A stretch of DNA of 64,000 nucleotides from Saccharothrix deserti (GCF_009769385.1 NZ_VKAB01000035.1:34873-98872); one strand, 5' to 3'. Numbered from the stretch's first letter, positions 31,804 to 41,175 are shown. Notes: generated by a model from the sequence alone, not told the origin. Program-made: numbers and translations.

Positions 31804-34800
31804 TGGCGGACGTGCCGGAGGTCCGGACGTTGCTGGTGGCCAACCGGGGTGAGATCGCGGTGCGGATCCTGCGCACCGCGCGGCGGATGGGGCTGCGCAC
31901 GGTCGCGGTGTTCTCCGACGCCGACCGGGGTGCGCCGCACGTGCGGCTGGCCGACACCGCCGTGCGGCTCGGGCCGGCGCCCGCACGGGAGAGCTACCTG
32001 GTGGTGGACCGACTGCTGGAGGCGGCGCTGGAGACCGGTGCGGACGCCGTGCACCCCGGGTACGGGTTCCTGTCCGAGAACGCCTCGTTCGCCCGGCGGG
32101 TGGAGGAGGCCGGTCTGGTGTTCGTCGGGCCGACGCCGGAGCAGCTGGAGCTGTTCGGGGCCAAGCACACGGCGCGTTCGGCGGCACGGGCGGCCGGGGT
32201 GCCGATGCTGGCGGGCACCGGGCTGCTGTCCGATGTGGACGAAGCGGTGGCGGAGGCGTCGCGGATCGGATATCCGGTGATGCTCAAGGCCACCGCCGGT
32301 GGCGGCGGGATCGGGATGCGGGCGTGCCGGGACGCCGACGAGCTGGTCGAGGCGTGGTCGGCGGTGCGGCGGATGGCGGCGGCGAACTTCGACGGGTCAG
32401 GGGTGTTCCTGGAACGGCTGGTCGAGCACGCCCGGCACGTCGAGGTGCAGGTGTTCGGCGACGGTTCCGGTCGGGTGCTGGCGTTGGGCGACCGGGACTG
32501 CTCGGTGCAGCGGCGCAACCAGAAGGTGGTGGAGGAGGCTCCCGCGCCTCACTTGCCCGACGCGGTGCGGGCGCGGCTGGTGGAGGCGTCGGTGGCGTTG
32601 GCGTCGTCGGTGTCCTACCGCAGCGCGGGGACGGTGGAGTTCGTCTACGACGCGCGGCGGGAGGAGATCGCGTTCCTGGAGGTGAACACGCGGCTCCAGG
32701 TCGAGCACCCGGTGACCGAGGCGGTGTTCGGGGTCGACCTGGTCGAGTGGATGTTGCGGCTGGCCCGGGGTGAGACGTCGTTCGAGGTGCCCCCGGCGCG
32801 TGGGCACGCGGTCGAGGCGCGGGTGTACGCGGAGGATCCGTCGCGTGATTTCCAGCCCAGTGCGGGGGTGGTGACGGCGGTCCGGTTCCCCGCTGATGTC
32901 CGGGTCGACTCGTGGGTGGAGCCGGGGACGGATGTCGGTACGTCGTATGACCCGTTGTTGGCCAAGGTGATCGCTTCCGGCTCCTCGCGGGAGGAGGCTT
33001 GGGCGCGGCTGGGGTCGGCGTTGTCCGAGAGTCGGGTGGACGGGATCGAGACGAACCTCGGACTGCTGCGGGCGGTGTGCGCTTCGCCGGCCGTGTCGGC
33101 GGGTGAGCACAGCACGGCGACGTTGGCGGGGGTTCGGGATCTCGAGCCGCGCATCGAGGTGGTGCGGCCGGGGACGATGACCGCCGTGCAGGACTGGCCG
33201 GGGCGGGTCGGGTACTGGCACGTGGGCGTACCGCCGTCGGGACCGATGGACGACCGGTCGTTCCGGCTGGGCAACCGGGTGTTGGGCAACCCCGAGGGCG
33301 CGGCGGGGCTGGAGTGCACGGTGGACGGGCCGGCGTTGCGGTTTTCGGTGGCGACGACGGTGTGCGTGACCGGTGCGTCGGCTTCGGTGACCGTGGACGG
33401 GGTCGCGGTGCGGCAGTGGGAGCCGGTGGTCGTGCCTGCGGGCGGTGTGCTGGACGTGGGGCGGGCGACCGTCGGGTTGCGGACGTATGTGCTGGTCGAG
33501 GGCGGGTTGGACGTGCCCGCGTACTTGGGCAGCGCGTCGACGTTCGTGTTGGGCAAGTTCGGCGGGCACGGCGGGCGGGCGTTGCGGACCGGGGACGTGC
33601 TGCGGGCGGGTTCGGCTCGTGGTGAGCGGGTGCCGGTGTTGGAGGTGCCCGCCATCGGTTCAAGCCACAGTGCGAATCATTGGGAGATCGGGGCGGTCGA
33701 GGGGCCGCACGCGGCGCCGGAGTTCTTCACCGTGGAGGACGTCGAGACGTTCTACGCCACGGATTGGCAGGTGCACTTCAACTCGGCGCGCACCGGTGTG
33801 CGGCTGGTCGGGCCCCGGCCTCGGTGGGCCCGCAGTGACGGTGGCGAGGCGGGGCTGCACCCGTCGAACATCCACGACACGCCGTATTCGGTGGGTGCGG
33901 TGGACTTCACCGGTGACCTGCCGATCCTGCTCGGGCCCGATGGGCCGAGCCTGGGCGGGTTCGTGTGCCCGGCGACGGTCGTGGTGGGTGAGCGGTGGAA
34001 GCTCGGGCAGTTGCGGCCGGGTGACACGGTGCGGTTCGTGCCGGTGACCGTGTCGGGGGGTCGGCGGTCGGCGCACGTCGACGGTGGCGTGTTGGCGCGG
34101 TCGGAGGAGGCGGCGGGGCGGCCTTCGGTGACGTACCGGCGCAGTGGTGACGACAACCTGCTGGTCGAGTACGGGCCGATGCAGCTGGACCTGGCGTTGC
34201 GGATGCGGGTGCACGCGCTGGCCTCGGCGTTGGCGGAGCGCGGGATCACCGGGTTGACGCCGGGGATCCGGTCGTTGCAGGTGCGGGCGCACCCGGACGA
34301 GGTGCTGGACCTGGTGCGGGAGGTCGAGGAGACGCTGCCGGCGACGCGCGATCTGGTGGTGCCGAGCCGGACCGTGCACCTGCCGTTGTCGTGGGACGAC
34401 CCGGCCACCCGGGAGGCGATCGCCCGGTACATGGCGGGGGTGCGGGACGACGCGCCGTGGTGCCCGTGGAACATCGAGTTCATCCGGCGGGTGAACGGTC
34501 TGTCCACTGTAGACGATGTGTACCGGACGGTGTTCGACGCCGAGTACCTGGTGCTGGGCCTGGGTGATGTGTACCTGGGCGCGCCGGTGGCGACTCCCCT
34601 GGATCCCAGACATCGTTTGGTGACCACGAAATACAATCCGGCGCGGACGTGGACGGCGGAGAACTCGGTCGGCATCGGCGGCGCCTACCTCTGTGTATAC
34701 GGCATGGAAGGTCCCGGCGGGTACCAGTTCGTGGGGCGGACCGTGCAGGTGTGGCGCAGTTGGCAGGCCGGCGACCCGTGGCTGCTGCGCTTCTTCGACC

Positions 34801-35309
34801 GGATCCGGTGGTACCCGGTGTCGGCCGAGGAGTTGCTGGACCTGCGGGCGGACATGGCGGCCGGGCGGTTGGAACTGCGGGTCGAGCCGGGTGAGTTCGT
34901 GTTGTCGGAGCACGAGGAGTTCTTGGCGCGCAACGCTTCGAGCATCGCGGAGTTCCGGGCGCGGCAGGCGGCGGCGTTCTCGGCGGAACGCGCGGCGTGG
35001 GAGGCGGCGGGCGAGTTCGCGCCCAGGCCGGAGCCCGAGTTGGCGGTCGTGGAGCCCGTGACGGTGACCGCTCCGCCCGGCGGGCACGTGGTGGAGGCGC
35101 CTTTCGTGTCCACGGTGTGGCGGGTGGACGTCCGTCCGGGTGACTACGTCCGGGCCGGTGAGCCGTTGCTGGCGCTGGAGGCGATGAAGTCGGAAGCGGT
35201 CGTCTTCGCTCCCGCCGATGGTGAGGTGGTGCAGGTCCTGGCCACGCCGGGTGACCAGGTGGGACCGGGCACGGCGTTGGTCGTGCTGGCGGGAAGGGGT
35301 GCGGCGTGA
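31803..35309 (+). CDS. Biotin-dependent urea/guanidine carboxylase
   Basis: ATG 31803 overlaps the previous stop. The 1168-aa single-chain enzyme has, in order: biotin carboxylase (VRTLLVANRGEIAVRILRTA; HPGYGFLSENASFARRVEEA; ATP-grasp loop KATAGGGGIGMRACRD; EVNTRLQVEHPVTEAVFGVD, residues 1-450), a KipA/AHS2 part (RPGTMTAVQDWPGRVGYWHV from about 455), a KipI/AHS1 part (about 780-1020) that together form the carboxyltransferase, and a C-terminal biotinyl domain with the acceptor lysine in LEAMKSEAVVF (about residue 1130). It carboxylates urea or guanidine using ATP and bicarbonate. The substrate-selecting carboxyltransferase residue could not be assigned here; the flanking DUF1989 genes favour guanidine. 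Confidence 0.93.
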   Translation: MADVPEVRTLLVANRGEIAVRILRTARRMGLRTVAVFSDADRGAPHVRLADTAVRLGPAPARESYLVVDRLLEAALETGADAVHPGYGFLSENASFARRVEEAGLVFVGPTPEQLELFGAKHTARSAARAAGVPMLAGTGLLSDVDEAVAEASRIGYPVMLKATAGGGGIGMRACRDADELVEAWSAVRRMAAANFDGSGVFLERLVEHARHVEVQVFGDGSGRVLALGDRDCSVQRRNQKVVEEAPAPHLPDAVRARLVEASVALASSVSYRSAGTVEFVYDARREEIAFLEVNTRLQVEHPVTEAVFGVDLVEWMLRLARGETSFEVPPARGHAVEARVYAEDPSRDFQPSAGVVTAVRFPADVRVDSWVEPGTDVGTSYDPLLAKVIASGSSREEAWARLGSALSESRVDGIETNLGLLRAVCASPAVSAGEHSTATLAGVRDLEPRIEVVRPGTMTAVQDWPGRVGYWHVGVPPSGPMDDRSFRLGNRVLGNPEGAAGLECTVDGPALRFSVATTVCVTGASASVTVDGVAVRQWEPVVVPAGGVLDVGRATVGLRTYVLVEGGLDVPAYLGSASTFVLGKFGGHGGRALRTGDVLRAGSARGERVPVLEVPAIGSSHSANHWEIGAVEGPHAAPEFFTVEDVETFYATDWQVHFNSARTGVRLVGPRPRWARSDGGEAGLHPSNIHDTPYSVGAVDFTGDLPILLGPDGPSLGGFVCPATVVVGERWKLGQLRPGDTVRFVPVTVSGGRRSAHVDGGVLARSEEAAGRPSVTYRRSGDDNLLVEYGPMQLDLALRMRVHALASALAERGITGLTPGIRSLQVRAHPDEVLDLVREVEETLPATRDLVVPSRTVHLPLSWDDPATREAIARYMAGVRDDAPWCPWNIEFIRRVNGLSTVDDVYRTVFDAEYLVLGLGDVYLGAPVATPLDPRHRLVTTKYNPARTWTAENSVGIGGAYLCVYGMEGPGGYQFVGRTVQVWRSWQAGDPWLLRFFDRIRWYPVSAEELLDLRADMAAGRLELRVEPGEFVLSEHEEFLARNASSIAEFRARQAAAFSAERAAWEAAGEFAPRPEPELAVVEPVTVTAPPGGHVVEAPFVSTVWRVDVRPGDYVRAGEPLLALEAMKSEAVVFAPADGEVVQVLATPGDQVGPGTALVVLAGRGAA

Positions 35310-36895
35310 ACCGGGTTTCGGCGGCTTACGAGCGGATTCGGCAGGTGGATCGGCCGGAGATCTGGATCGATCTGCGGCCCGAGGAGGACGTCCAGGCCGA
35401 GTTCGCCGTGGCGTCGGGGCCGTTGGCGGGGAAGTTGGTCGCGGTCAAGGGGAACATCGACGTGGCCGGGCTGCCCACCACGGCCGGGTGTCCCGCCTAC
35501 GCGTACGCGCCGGAGCGGGATGCCGAGGTGGTGCGGCGGTTGCGGGCGGCCGGGGCGGTGGTGGTCGGGACTACCAACTTGGACCAGTTCGCCACCGGGT
35601 TGGTGGGCACGCGCAGTCCGTACGGTGCGGTGCGGAACGCGGTCGATCCCGCTCGGGTGTCCGGTGGGTCCAGTTCCGGGTCGGCGGTCGCGGTGGCGTT
35701 GGGGATCGTCGATCTCGCGCTGGGGACGGACACGGCCGGGTCCGGGCGGGTGCCGGCGGCGTTCAACGGGATCGTCGGGTTGAAGCCGACGTACGGGGTG
35801 GTTCCCGCCGACGGGGTGGTGCCCGCCTGTCGGAGCCTGGACTGCGTGTCGATCTTCGCCCGGACGGTGGACGAGGCGTCGCTGGCGTTGGCGTGTGTGG
35901 GCGAGCTGGGCGTCGCGCCCCCGTTGTCCCTGCCCTACCGGTTGGGGGTGCCGGTGTCGGTGGGGACGTTGGCGCCGGGGTGGGCGGAGGCGTTCTCGGC
36001 GGCTGTGGAGCGGTTCCGGTTCGCCGGGGCGGAGTTGGTGCCGATCGACCTGGAGCCGTTCCTGGCCGCCGCCCGGTTGTTGTACGAGGGCGCGTTCGTG
36101 GCTGAGCGGTACACGGCGGTGGGTGAGTTCGTGTCCGCTCATCTCGACGTCGTGGATCCGACGGTCGGGGCGATCATCTCGGCGGCTCGGGACATCCCGG
36201 CTCATCGGCTGTTCGCGGACCAGGAGGAGTTGGCGCGGCTGCGGGCGCTCGCGTTCGAGCAGTTGGACCAGGTGGACGCGGTGGTGCTGCCGACGACGGT
36301 CGAGCACCCGACGATCGCGGAGGTCGAGGCCGATCCGGTGGGGGTCAACGCGCGGTTGGGGCGGTTCACCAACTTCGCGAACCTGTTCGGGTTGGCGGCG
36401 TTGGCGGTGCCGGCCGGGACCGTGGACGGGTTGCCGTTCGGGATCTCGTTGGTGGGTCCGGGGCACTCGGACTCGTTGTTGGCATCGGTCGCACGGTCGG
36501 TGACCGACGTGGTGCGGGTGGCCGTGGTCGGGGCGCACCTGAGCGGGCAGCCGTTGAACGTCGAGCTGGTGTCGCGGGGCGGGGTGTTGGTGTCGGAGAC
36601 CGCCACGGCCGCCGCTTACCGGCTGTTCGCGCTGGACACGGTGCCGTCCAAGCCGGGGCTGGTGCGGGATGTGGACGGTGGCGGCAAGGCGGTGGAGGCC
36701 GAGGTGTGGGAGTTGCCGGTGGCGGCGTTCGGTGACTTCGTGGCCTCGTTGCCGACGCCCATGGCGATCGGGCGGGTGGAGCTGGCGGACGGGTCGTGGG
36801 TGTCCGGGTTCACCTGCGAGCGGCACGCGTTGGCGGGGGCCGAGGACATCACGGGGTTCGGCGGTTGGCGCGCGTTCCTGGGCCGGGCGGAGTAG
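35306..36895 (+). CDS. atzF: Allophanate hydrolase (AtzF/DUR1-like amidase)
   Basis: GTG 35306 overlaps the carboxylase stop (GTGA). The 529-aa enzyme is an amidase-signature protein: catalytic Lys in VAVKGNIDVAG (K48), cis-Ser/nucleophile Ser in RVSGGSSSGSAVAVALG and GTDTAGSGRVPAAFNGIVGL. The C-terminal about 110 residues (SKPGLVRDVDGGGKAVEAEV ... FGGWRAFLGRA) form the allophanate hydrolase C-domain that decarboxylates the intermediate. It converts allophanate into two ammonia and two CO2, the last step of this nitrogen-assimilation route. It ends the operon; the next gene starts 10 bp downstream. Confidence 0.93.
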   Translation: MNRVSAAYERIRQVDRPEIWIDLRPEEDVQAEFAVASGPLAGKLVAVKGNIDVAGLPTTAGCPAYAYAPERDAEVVRRLRAAGAVVVGTTNLDQFATGLVGTRSPYGAVRNAVDPARVSGGSSSGSAVAVALGIVDLALGTDTAGSGRVPAAFNGIVGLKPTYGVVPADGVVPACRSLDCVSIFARTVDEASLALACVGELGVAPPLSLPYRLGVPVSVGTLAPGWAEAFSAAVERFRFAGAELVPIDLEPFLAAARLLYEGAFVAERYTAVGEFVSAHLDVVDPTVGAIISAARDIPAHRLFADQEELARLRALAFEQLDQVDAVVLPTTVEHPTIAEVEADPVGVNARLGRFTNFANLFGLAALAVPAGTVDGLPFGISLVGPGHSDSLLASVARSVTDVVRVAVVGAHLSGQPLNVELVSRGGVLVSETATAAAYRLFALDTVPSKPGLVRDVDGGGKAVEAEVWELPVAAFGDFVASLPTPMAIGRVELADGSWVSGFTCERHALAGAEDITGFGGWRAFLGRAE

Positions 36896-36905
36896 ACAGG
36901 ACGTC

Positions 36906-37889
36906 GTGGATCCGCTTTGGGCATTGCGGCAGGTGGCTTTCCAGCTGGAACGCGCCGGTGAACCCACGTACCGGGTGCGGGCGTTCCGGAGAGCCGCCGA
37001 GGTCGTGGCCGCATTGCCGGACGGGGAGTTGGCGCGGCGGGCCGCGGCGGGCACGTTGACCGACCTGCCGGGTATCGGCAAGGCCACCGCCGGGGTGATC
37101 GCGGACGCGGTGGCCGGGCGGGAACCCGGCTATCTGAGCCGGTTCCGTGAGCCGGTGGTGGGCGGGCAGGCGCTGCGGGCGTTGCTGAAGGGCGACTGCC
37201 ACACCCATTCCGACTGGTCGGACGGCGGCAGCCCGATCCGCGAGATGGCCGAGACGGCGCGCGACCTGGGGCACTCGTGGATGGTGCTGACCGACCACTC
37301 GCCCAGGCTGACGGTCGCCAACGGGCTGTCCGCCGACCGGCTGCTCAGGCAGCTGGAGGTGGTGGCGGAGCTGAACGTCCGGTTGGCGCCGTTCCTCATC
37401 CTGACCGGGATCGAGGTGGACATCCTGGAGGACGGGGCGCTCGACCAGCGGCCCGAGTTGTTGGAGCGGCTGGACCTGGTGGTGGCGAGCGTGCACTCGA
37501 AGCTGCGGATGCCGGAGCGTGAGATGACCGCCCGGATGGTGGCCGCCGTGTCCAACCCGTATGTGGACGTGCTCGGGCACTGCACCGGGCGGTTGGTGAT
37601 CGGGAAGGGACGGCCGGAGTCCGCGTTCGACGCGGAGGCGGTGTTCTCGGCGTGTGTCGAGCACGGGACGGCGGTGGAGATCAACTCGCGGCCGGAGCGG
37701 CGTGATCCGCCGGGGCGGTTGTTGCGGTTGGCGGTGGAGATGGGGTGTTCGTTCGCGATCGACAGCGATGCTCATGCGCCTGGGCAGTTGGACTGGGTGT
37801 CGTTCGGGTGTGAGCGGGCTGAGGAGTGTGGCGTGACACCGGATCGGGTGATCAACACGTTGGAGGCGGACGAGTTGCCGGGTCGGTGA
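36906..37889 (+). CDS. PHP-domain phosphoesterase with N-terminal helix-hairpin-helix
   Basis: GTG 36906 begins right after the allophanate hydrolase. The 327-aa product combines an N-terminal DNA polymerase X-like helical domain (WALRQVAFQLERAGEPTYRV ... LTDLPGIGKATAGVIADAVA, a helix-hairpin-helix at about 45-65) with a PHP phosphoesterase: HTHSDWSDGGSPIREMAETA, VLTDHSPRLTVANGL, GIEVDILEDG, VASVHSKLRMP, LGHCTGRLV and SDAHAPGQLD supply the metal ligands. It is the polymerase-X tail without the polymerase, a combination common in actinobacteria and probably linked to DNA repair. Its 3' end overlaps the convergent radical SAM gene by 38 bp. Confidence 0.9.
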   Translation: MDPLWALRQVAFQLERAGEPTYRVRAFRRAAEVVAALPDGELARRAAAGTLTDLPGIGKATAGVIADAVAGREPGYLSRFREPVVGGQALRALLKGDCHTHSDWSDGGSPIREMAETARDLGHSWMVLTDHSPRLTVANGLSADRLLRQLEVVAELNVRLAPFLILTGIEVDILEDGALDQRPELLERLDLVVASVHSKLRMPEREMTARMVAAVSNPYVDVLGHCTGRLVIGKGRPESAFDAEAVFSACVEHGTAVEINSRPERRDPPGRLLRLAVEMGCSFAIDSDAHAPGQLDWVSFGCERAEECGVTPDRVINTLEADELPGR

Positions 37890-38910
37890 TCGATGAGCGG
37901 TGAGTGTTGGCGGTGGCGGTGGCGGGGCGTTGGGTGCGGGAGGCTCGGACCAGGTGGCCGTACCAGGGGACGAGGGGGCCGGTTCGTCCGTCTACCAGGC
38001 GTTGCCAGGTCGACCTGCAGAGGGCTTGGAACGGGGTGGCGTTCCAGCAGGCCGCCAGGTCCGCGAGTGGCCTGTGGTGGATGTTGCCCAGGGCGTAGCG
38101 GCGGTCGAAGCCGTAGGACACCGGGACGGCCGTGCCGTTCGCCTCGATCACCAGCGGGGTCAGCCAGCGGCCCAGGGGGTGGTCGTTGTCGATGGGTGTG
38201 GCCATGAAGGCTTCTGGTTTCCGGGCCAGCATGGTGCGCGGGACGGCGTCCAGTTGGACGGCTAGGCCGTGTTCCTGGGAGATCCGGCCCAGTTCGACCG
38301 CGGCGTAGGCGAGTTCGACGGCGTCCGGGCGTTCGCCGGCCATCAGCCTGTTCGCGGCGCCTTCCGGTTCGAGGGGGTGCACTTGGAGCAGCAGGGCGCC
38401 GGATTCGGCCGCGGCGAGGGCGATTTCACCCAGTTGGGTGGCATTCCCCTGGGTCAGGGTGGTGATGACGCCGACCGGGATCCCGGCCTCGGTGAGTCTG
38501 CGGATACCGGCCAGGGCCTTCCCGTAGCTGCCCTCTTGGTCCCGTATCCGGTCGTGGGTGGTCCGGTCGCCGTCCAGTGAGACTGCCACCAGATCGACCA
38601 GGCCGCGCACCAAACCGATGCGGCGTTGGGTGAGTGCCACGGCGTTGGTGGTAACTGTTGTCCGCATGCCCGCCGCACGGGCCGCGCGCAGCAGAGCTGG
38701 GAGTTCGGGGTACAGGAACGGTTCGCCGCCGGAGACGTTCAGCACGTCGTACCCGAGTCCGGCGGCGTCCTGGACCACGGTGGACAGCACGGTGATGGGG
38801 ATCGACTCGGTGACGTCCGGACCCGAACTGGAGTAGCAGTGCAGGCAGCGCAGGTTGCACAGCCTGGTGGGGTGGACCTGCAGCACGGCCCGGCCGCTCG
38901 TCTGCCCCAT
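37852..38910 (-). CDS. Orphan radical SAM protein
   Basis: ATG 38910 follows GGGAGGGTGGA. The 352-aa protein has the radical SAM cluster motif CxxxCxxC as RLCNLRCLHCYSSSGPD (Cys at about 18, 22, 25), the SAM-binding GGEP (NVSGGEPFLYPELPALL) and the barrel strands VAVSLDGDRTTHDRIRD. After the barrel comes a short region like a degenerate SPASM (RYALGNIHHRPLADLAACWN ... QALCRSTW) with too few cysteines for two auxiliary clusters. The tail past about 325 is low-complexity and overlaps the convergent PHP gene. No RiPP precursor or recognised maturation partner is next to it. Confidence 0.85.
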   Translation of the reverse strand: MGQTSGRAVLQVHPTRLCNLRCLHCYSSSGPDVTESIPITVLSTVVQDAAGLGYDVLNVSGGEPFLYPELPALLRAARAAGMRTTVTTNAVALTQRRIGLVRGLVDLVAVSLDGDRTTHDRIRDQEGSYGKALAGIRRLTEAGIPVGVITTLTQGNATQLGEIALAAAESGALLLQVHPLEPEGAANRLMAGERPDAVELAYAAVELGRISQEHGLAVQLDAVPRTMLARKPEAFMATPIDNDHPLGRWLTPLVIEANGTAVPVSYGFDRRYALGNIHHRPLADLAACWNATPFQALCRSTWQRLVDGRTGPLVPWYGHLVRASRTQRPATATANTHRSSITDPATRPPPTC

Positions 38911-39127
38911 TCCACCCTCCCGTGGTCCTCGCTATCCGTATGGAGCACGGCCGGCCCGCCGTGATACGTCATTCGGTCACGACACTTCGGCCGTATTCCT
39001 CCCAACGTGGGAACCTGGCCGCTGTCTGAAACGCGGTGTGACACTCCGGCGACTCTCCTTACAGGCGAGGCGGCCCCGGCGTCACGGTGAGGCAGGCCGA
39101 GCACTCACCCAGTTGGGGGGAGGGGAC

Positions 39128-39763
39128 ATGCGCCGTGAGTTCATCGTTCCCACCGACGCCGCCGACGAGGCGAGACGCCGGTTGCTGCGGGACCTGCACG
39201 ACGGTCTGGGGCCGTCGCTCGCGGCGATAGGGCTGGGCTTGCGCGCGGCCCGCCACCTGGCCCTCCACGATCCCGGTTCGGCGAGCACGCTGCTGGCCCG
39301 GCTGGAAGAAGAGGTGCACACGGCGGTCGACGAGATCCGCCGCCTCGTCTCCGGCGCCTGCCCGGCGGTGTTGGCGCGATTAGGGCTGATCGGCGCGGTG
39401 CGGGCGCACGTGGCCTCGTTGACCGACCGGTACCCGGTCCAGGTGGACGTGCAGTGCGCGGACGTCCCCGACCTGCCGGTGGCGGTGCAGGTGGCGGCCT
39501 ACCGGATCATCTGCGAGGCATTGACGAACGTGGTGCGGCACGCGGGCGCGCGGCACTGCTCGGTGCGGTTGCGGTTGGACGGCTGCCTGCACGTGGAGGT
39601 CGTGGACGACGGCGTCGGCGCGGTCGTGGACGGGGGCGACGGGGTGGGGCTCGGCTCGATGTGCGAGCGGGCCCGCGAGGTCGGCGGCACGTGGCTGATG
39701 GAGCACGTCGCCGCGGGTGGCACCCGGATCGTGGCGGACCTGCCGCTCGCGGGCGGGGTGTGA
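39128..39763 (+). CDS. Soluble NarL-type sensor histidine kinase without input domain
   Basis: ATG 39128 has GGGGAGGGGAC upstream. At 211 residues it holds only the transmitter: HisKA_3 box LLRDLHDGLGPSLAAIGLGL with the phospho-acceptor His at about 24, then the HATPase domain with N-box YRIICEALTNVVRHAG and G-boxes VVDDGVGAVV and GDGVGLGSMCERAREVGG. No membrane segment or sensory domain is present, so it senses through a partner or acts as an unregulated phosphodonor. Six bp separate it from the response regulator gene. Confidence 0.9.
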   Translation: MRREFIVPTDAADEARRRLLRDLHDGLGPSLAAIGLGLRAARHLALHDPGSASTLLARLEEEVHTAVDEIRRLVSGACPAVLARLGLIGAVRAHVASLTDRYPVQVDVQCADVPDLPVAVQVAAYRIICEALTNVVRHAGARHCSVRLRLDGCLHVEVVDDGVGAVVDGGDGVGLGSMCERAREVGGTWLMEHVAAGGTRIVADLPLAGGV

Positions 39764-39769
39764 CCCGCC

Positions 39770-40453
39770 GTGCTCCGGGTGCTGGTCGTGGACGATCACC
39801 CGCTGTTCCGCTTCGGGGTGGCCGCCGCGCTGTCGGCCGCACCCGGGCTGGAGGTGGTCGGCGAGGCGTCGGGCGGCGGGATGGCGGTGTCGATGGCCGT
39901 GTCGCTGCACCCGGACGTGGTGGTGATGGACCTCAACATGCCGGACGTGGGCGGGGTGGAGGCGACGCGGCGGATCGTGGCGCACGACCCGGGCGTCCGG
40001 GTGCTGGTGCTGACCATGTTCGACGACGACGATTCGGTGTTCGCGGCGATGCGCGCGGGCGCGTTGGGCTACCTGCTCAAGGCGTCACGGCCGCAGCAGA
40101 TCGTGCGCGCGGTGCGGTCGGTCGGCGAGGGTGAGGCGATCTTCAGCCCGGCGATCGCGGTGCGGCTGCTGGCGTTCTTCGGCAGCGCGCCGCGTGAGCG
40201 GGTGGAGGCGTTCCCGGAGCTGACCGCGCGGGAACGGGACGTGCTGCGGCTGATGGCCGACGGCAAGGGCAACACCGCGATCGCCCGGACGCTGGTGCTC
40301 AGCCCGAAGACGGTGCGCAACCACGTGTCGAACATCCTGCGCAAGCTGCACGTGGCCGACCGCGCGCAGGCCGTGTCCCGGGCCAAGCAGGCCGGTCTGG
40401 GCGAGGCGTCGGGACACACCGGATCGGGACAAGTCGGGACAGCCGGCCCATAG
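39770..40453 (+). CDS. NarL/LuxR-family response regulator
   Basis: GTG 39770 starts LRVLVVDDHPLFRFGVAAAL. The receiver has the acidic pair DD at about 8-9 and the phospho-acceptor Asp in VVVMDLNMPDVGG (about 54). The C-terminal LuxR helix-turn-helix reads LTARERDVLRLMADGKGNTA ... LSPKTVRNHVSNILRKLHVA. The 227-aa protein is the cognate partner of the preceding kinase. It ends 98 bp before a second LuxR-type gene beside the injection-system cluster. Confidence 0.92.
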   Translation: MLRVLVVDDHPLFRFGVAAALSAAPGLEVVGEASGGGMAVSMAVSLHPDVVVMDLNMPDVGGVEATRRIVAHDPGVRVLVLTMFDDDDSVFAAMRAGALGYLLKASRPQQIVRAVRSVGEGEAIFSPAIAVRLLAFFGSAPRERVEAFPELTARERDVLRLMADGKGNTAIARTLVLSPKTVRNHVSNILRKLHVADRAQAVSRAKQAGLGEASGHTGSGQVGTAGP

Positions 40454-40551
40454 TGCCGGGACGCGCCGGGACGTGACGATTGCGCTGTAGCCCATCCGAC
40501 AAGCACAGCGGAACAGGTGGGTACACCGGGCACGAGGGCGGGGAGCACGAG

Positions 40552-41175
40552 ATGAACGCAGAGCAGATCGCGGTGGCACTGCACGCGACGGACTCCATCA
40601 CCAGGGCCGGGGTGACGGCGGCGCTGCGGTCGCGGCCGGAGATCCGGCTGGTCGAGCCGGACGAGCCGGCGCCCGTGGCGCTGGTCGTGCTGGAGGGACT
40701 GGACGGTGAGGCGCGGCAACTGCTGCGCAGGCTCCAGGCGCCGGGCAGCGCGGGCATCGTGCTGGTGGCGGGCGACATCGCCGATCCCGAGTTGCTGAAC
40801 GTGGTCAGCAGCGGCGTGTCCGCGGTGATCCGGAGGTCCGACGCGACGCCCGACACGTTGGTGCGCCTGGTGAAGGCCACCGCCGCGGGCCAGGGCGCCC
40901 TCCCGCCGGACCTGCTGGGCCGGCTGCTGGACCGGGTGTCGCGGTTGCAGCGCAACGTGCTCAACCCGAACGGCTGGACCATGTCGGGCATGTCCGACCG
41001 GGAGACCGAGGTGCTGCGGCTGATCGCGGACGGTTTCGAGACCCGCGAGATCGCCGAGAAGCTGTGCTACTCGCAGCGCACGGTCAAGAGCATCCTGCAC
41101 GACATCACCAACCGGTTCCAGCTGCGCAACCGGGCGCACGCGGTGGCGTTCGCCCTCCGCGAGGGCCTGATCTGA
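40552..41175 (+). CDS. LuxR-type regulator with degenerate pseudo-receiver, beside the injection-system locus
   Basis: ATG 40552 follows GGGGAGCACGAG. The 207-aa protein aligns with NarL regulators, but the acidic pair of the receiver is replaced (VALHATDSITRAGVTAAL against VxLVDDHPLVRAG) and the phospho-acceptor strand reads VALVVLEGLDG, so the Asp is missing. The C-terminal helix-turn-helix is intact (SDRETEVLRLIADGFETREI then LCYSQRTVKSILHDITNRFQ). It should act without phosphorylation. It is convergent with the end of the CIS operon, 7 bp apart. LuxR regulators are frequent at actinobacterial CIS loci, so control of that locus is plausible. Confidence 0.85.
   Translation: MNAEQIAVALHATDSITRAGVTAALRSRPEIRLVEPDEPAPVALVVLEGLDGEARQLLRRLQAPGSAGIVLVAGDIADPELLNVVSSGVSAVIRRSDATPDTLVRLVKATAAGQGALPPDLLGRLLDRVSRLQRNVLNPNGWTMSGMSDRETEVLRLIADGFETREIAEKLCYSQRTVKSILHDITNRFQLRNRAHAVAFALREGLI

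Noticed and set aside
38911..39127. RiPP precursor peptide beside the radical SAM gene
   Set aside because: No short frame with a ribosome-binding site and a leader/core-like composition was found in the gap.
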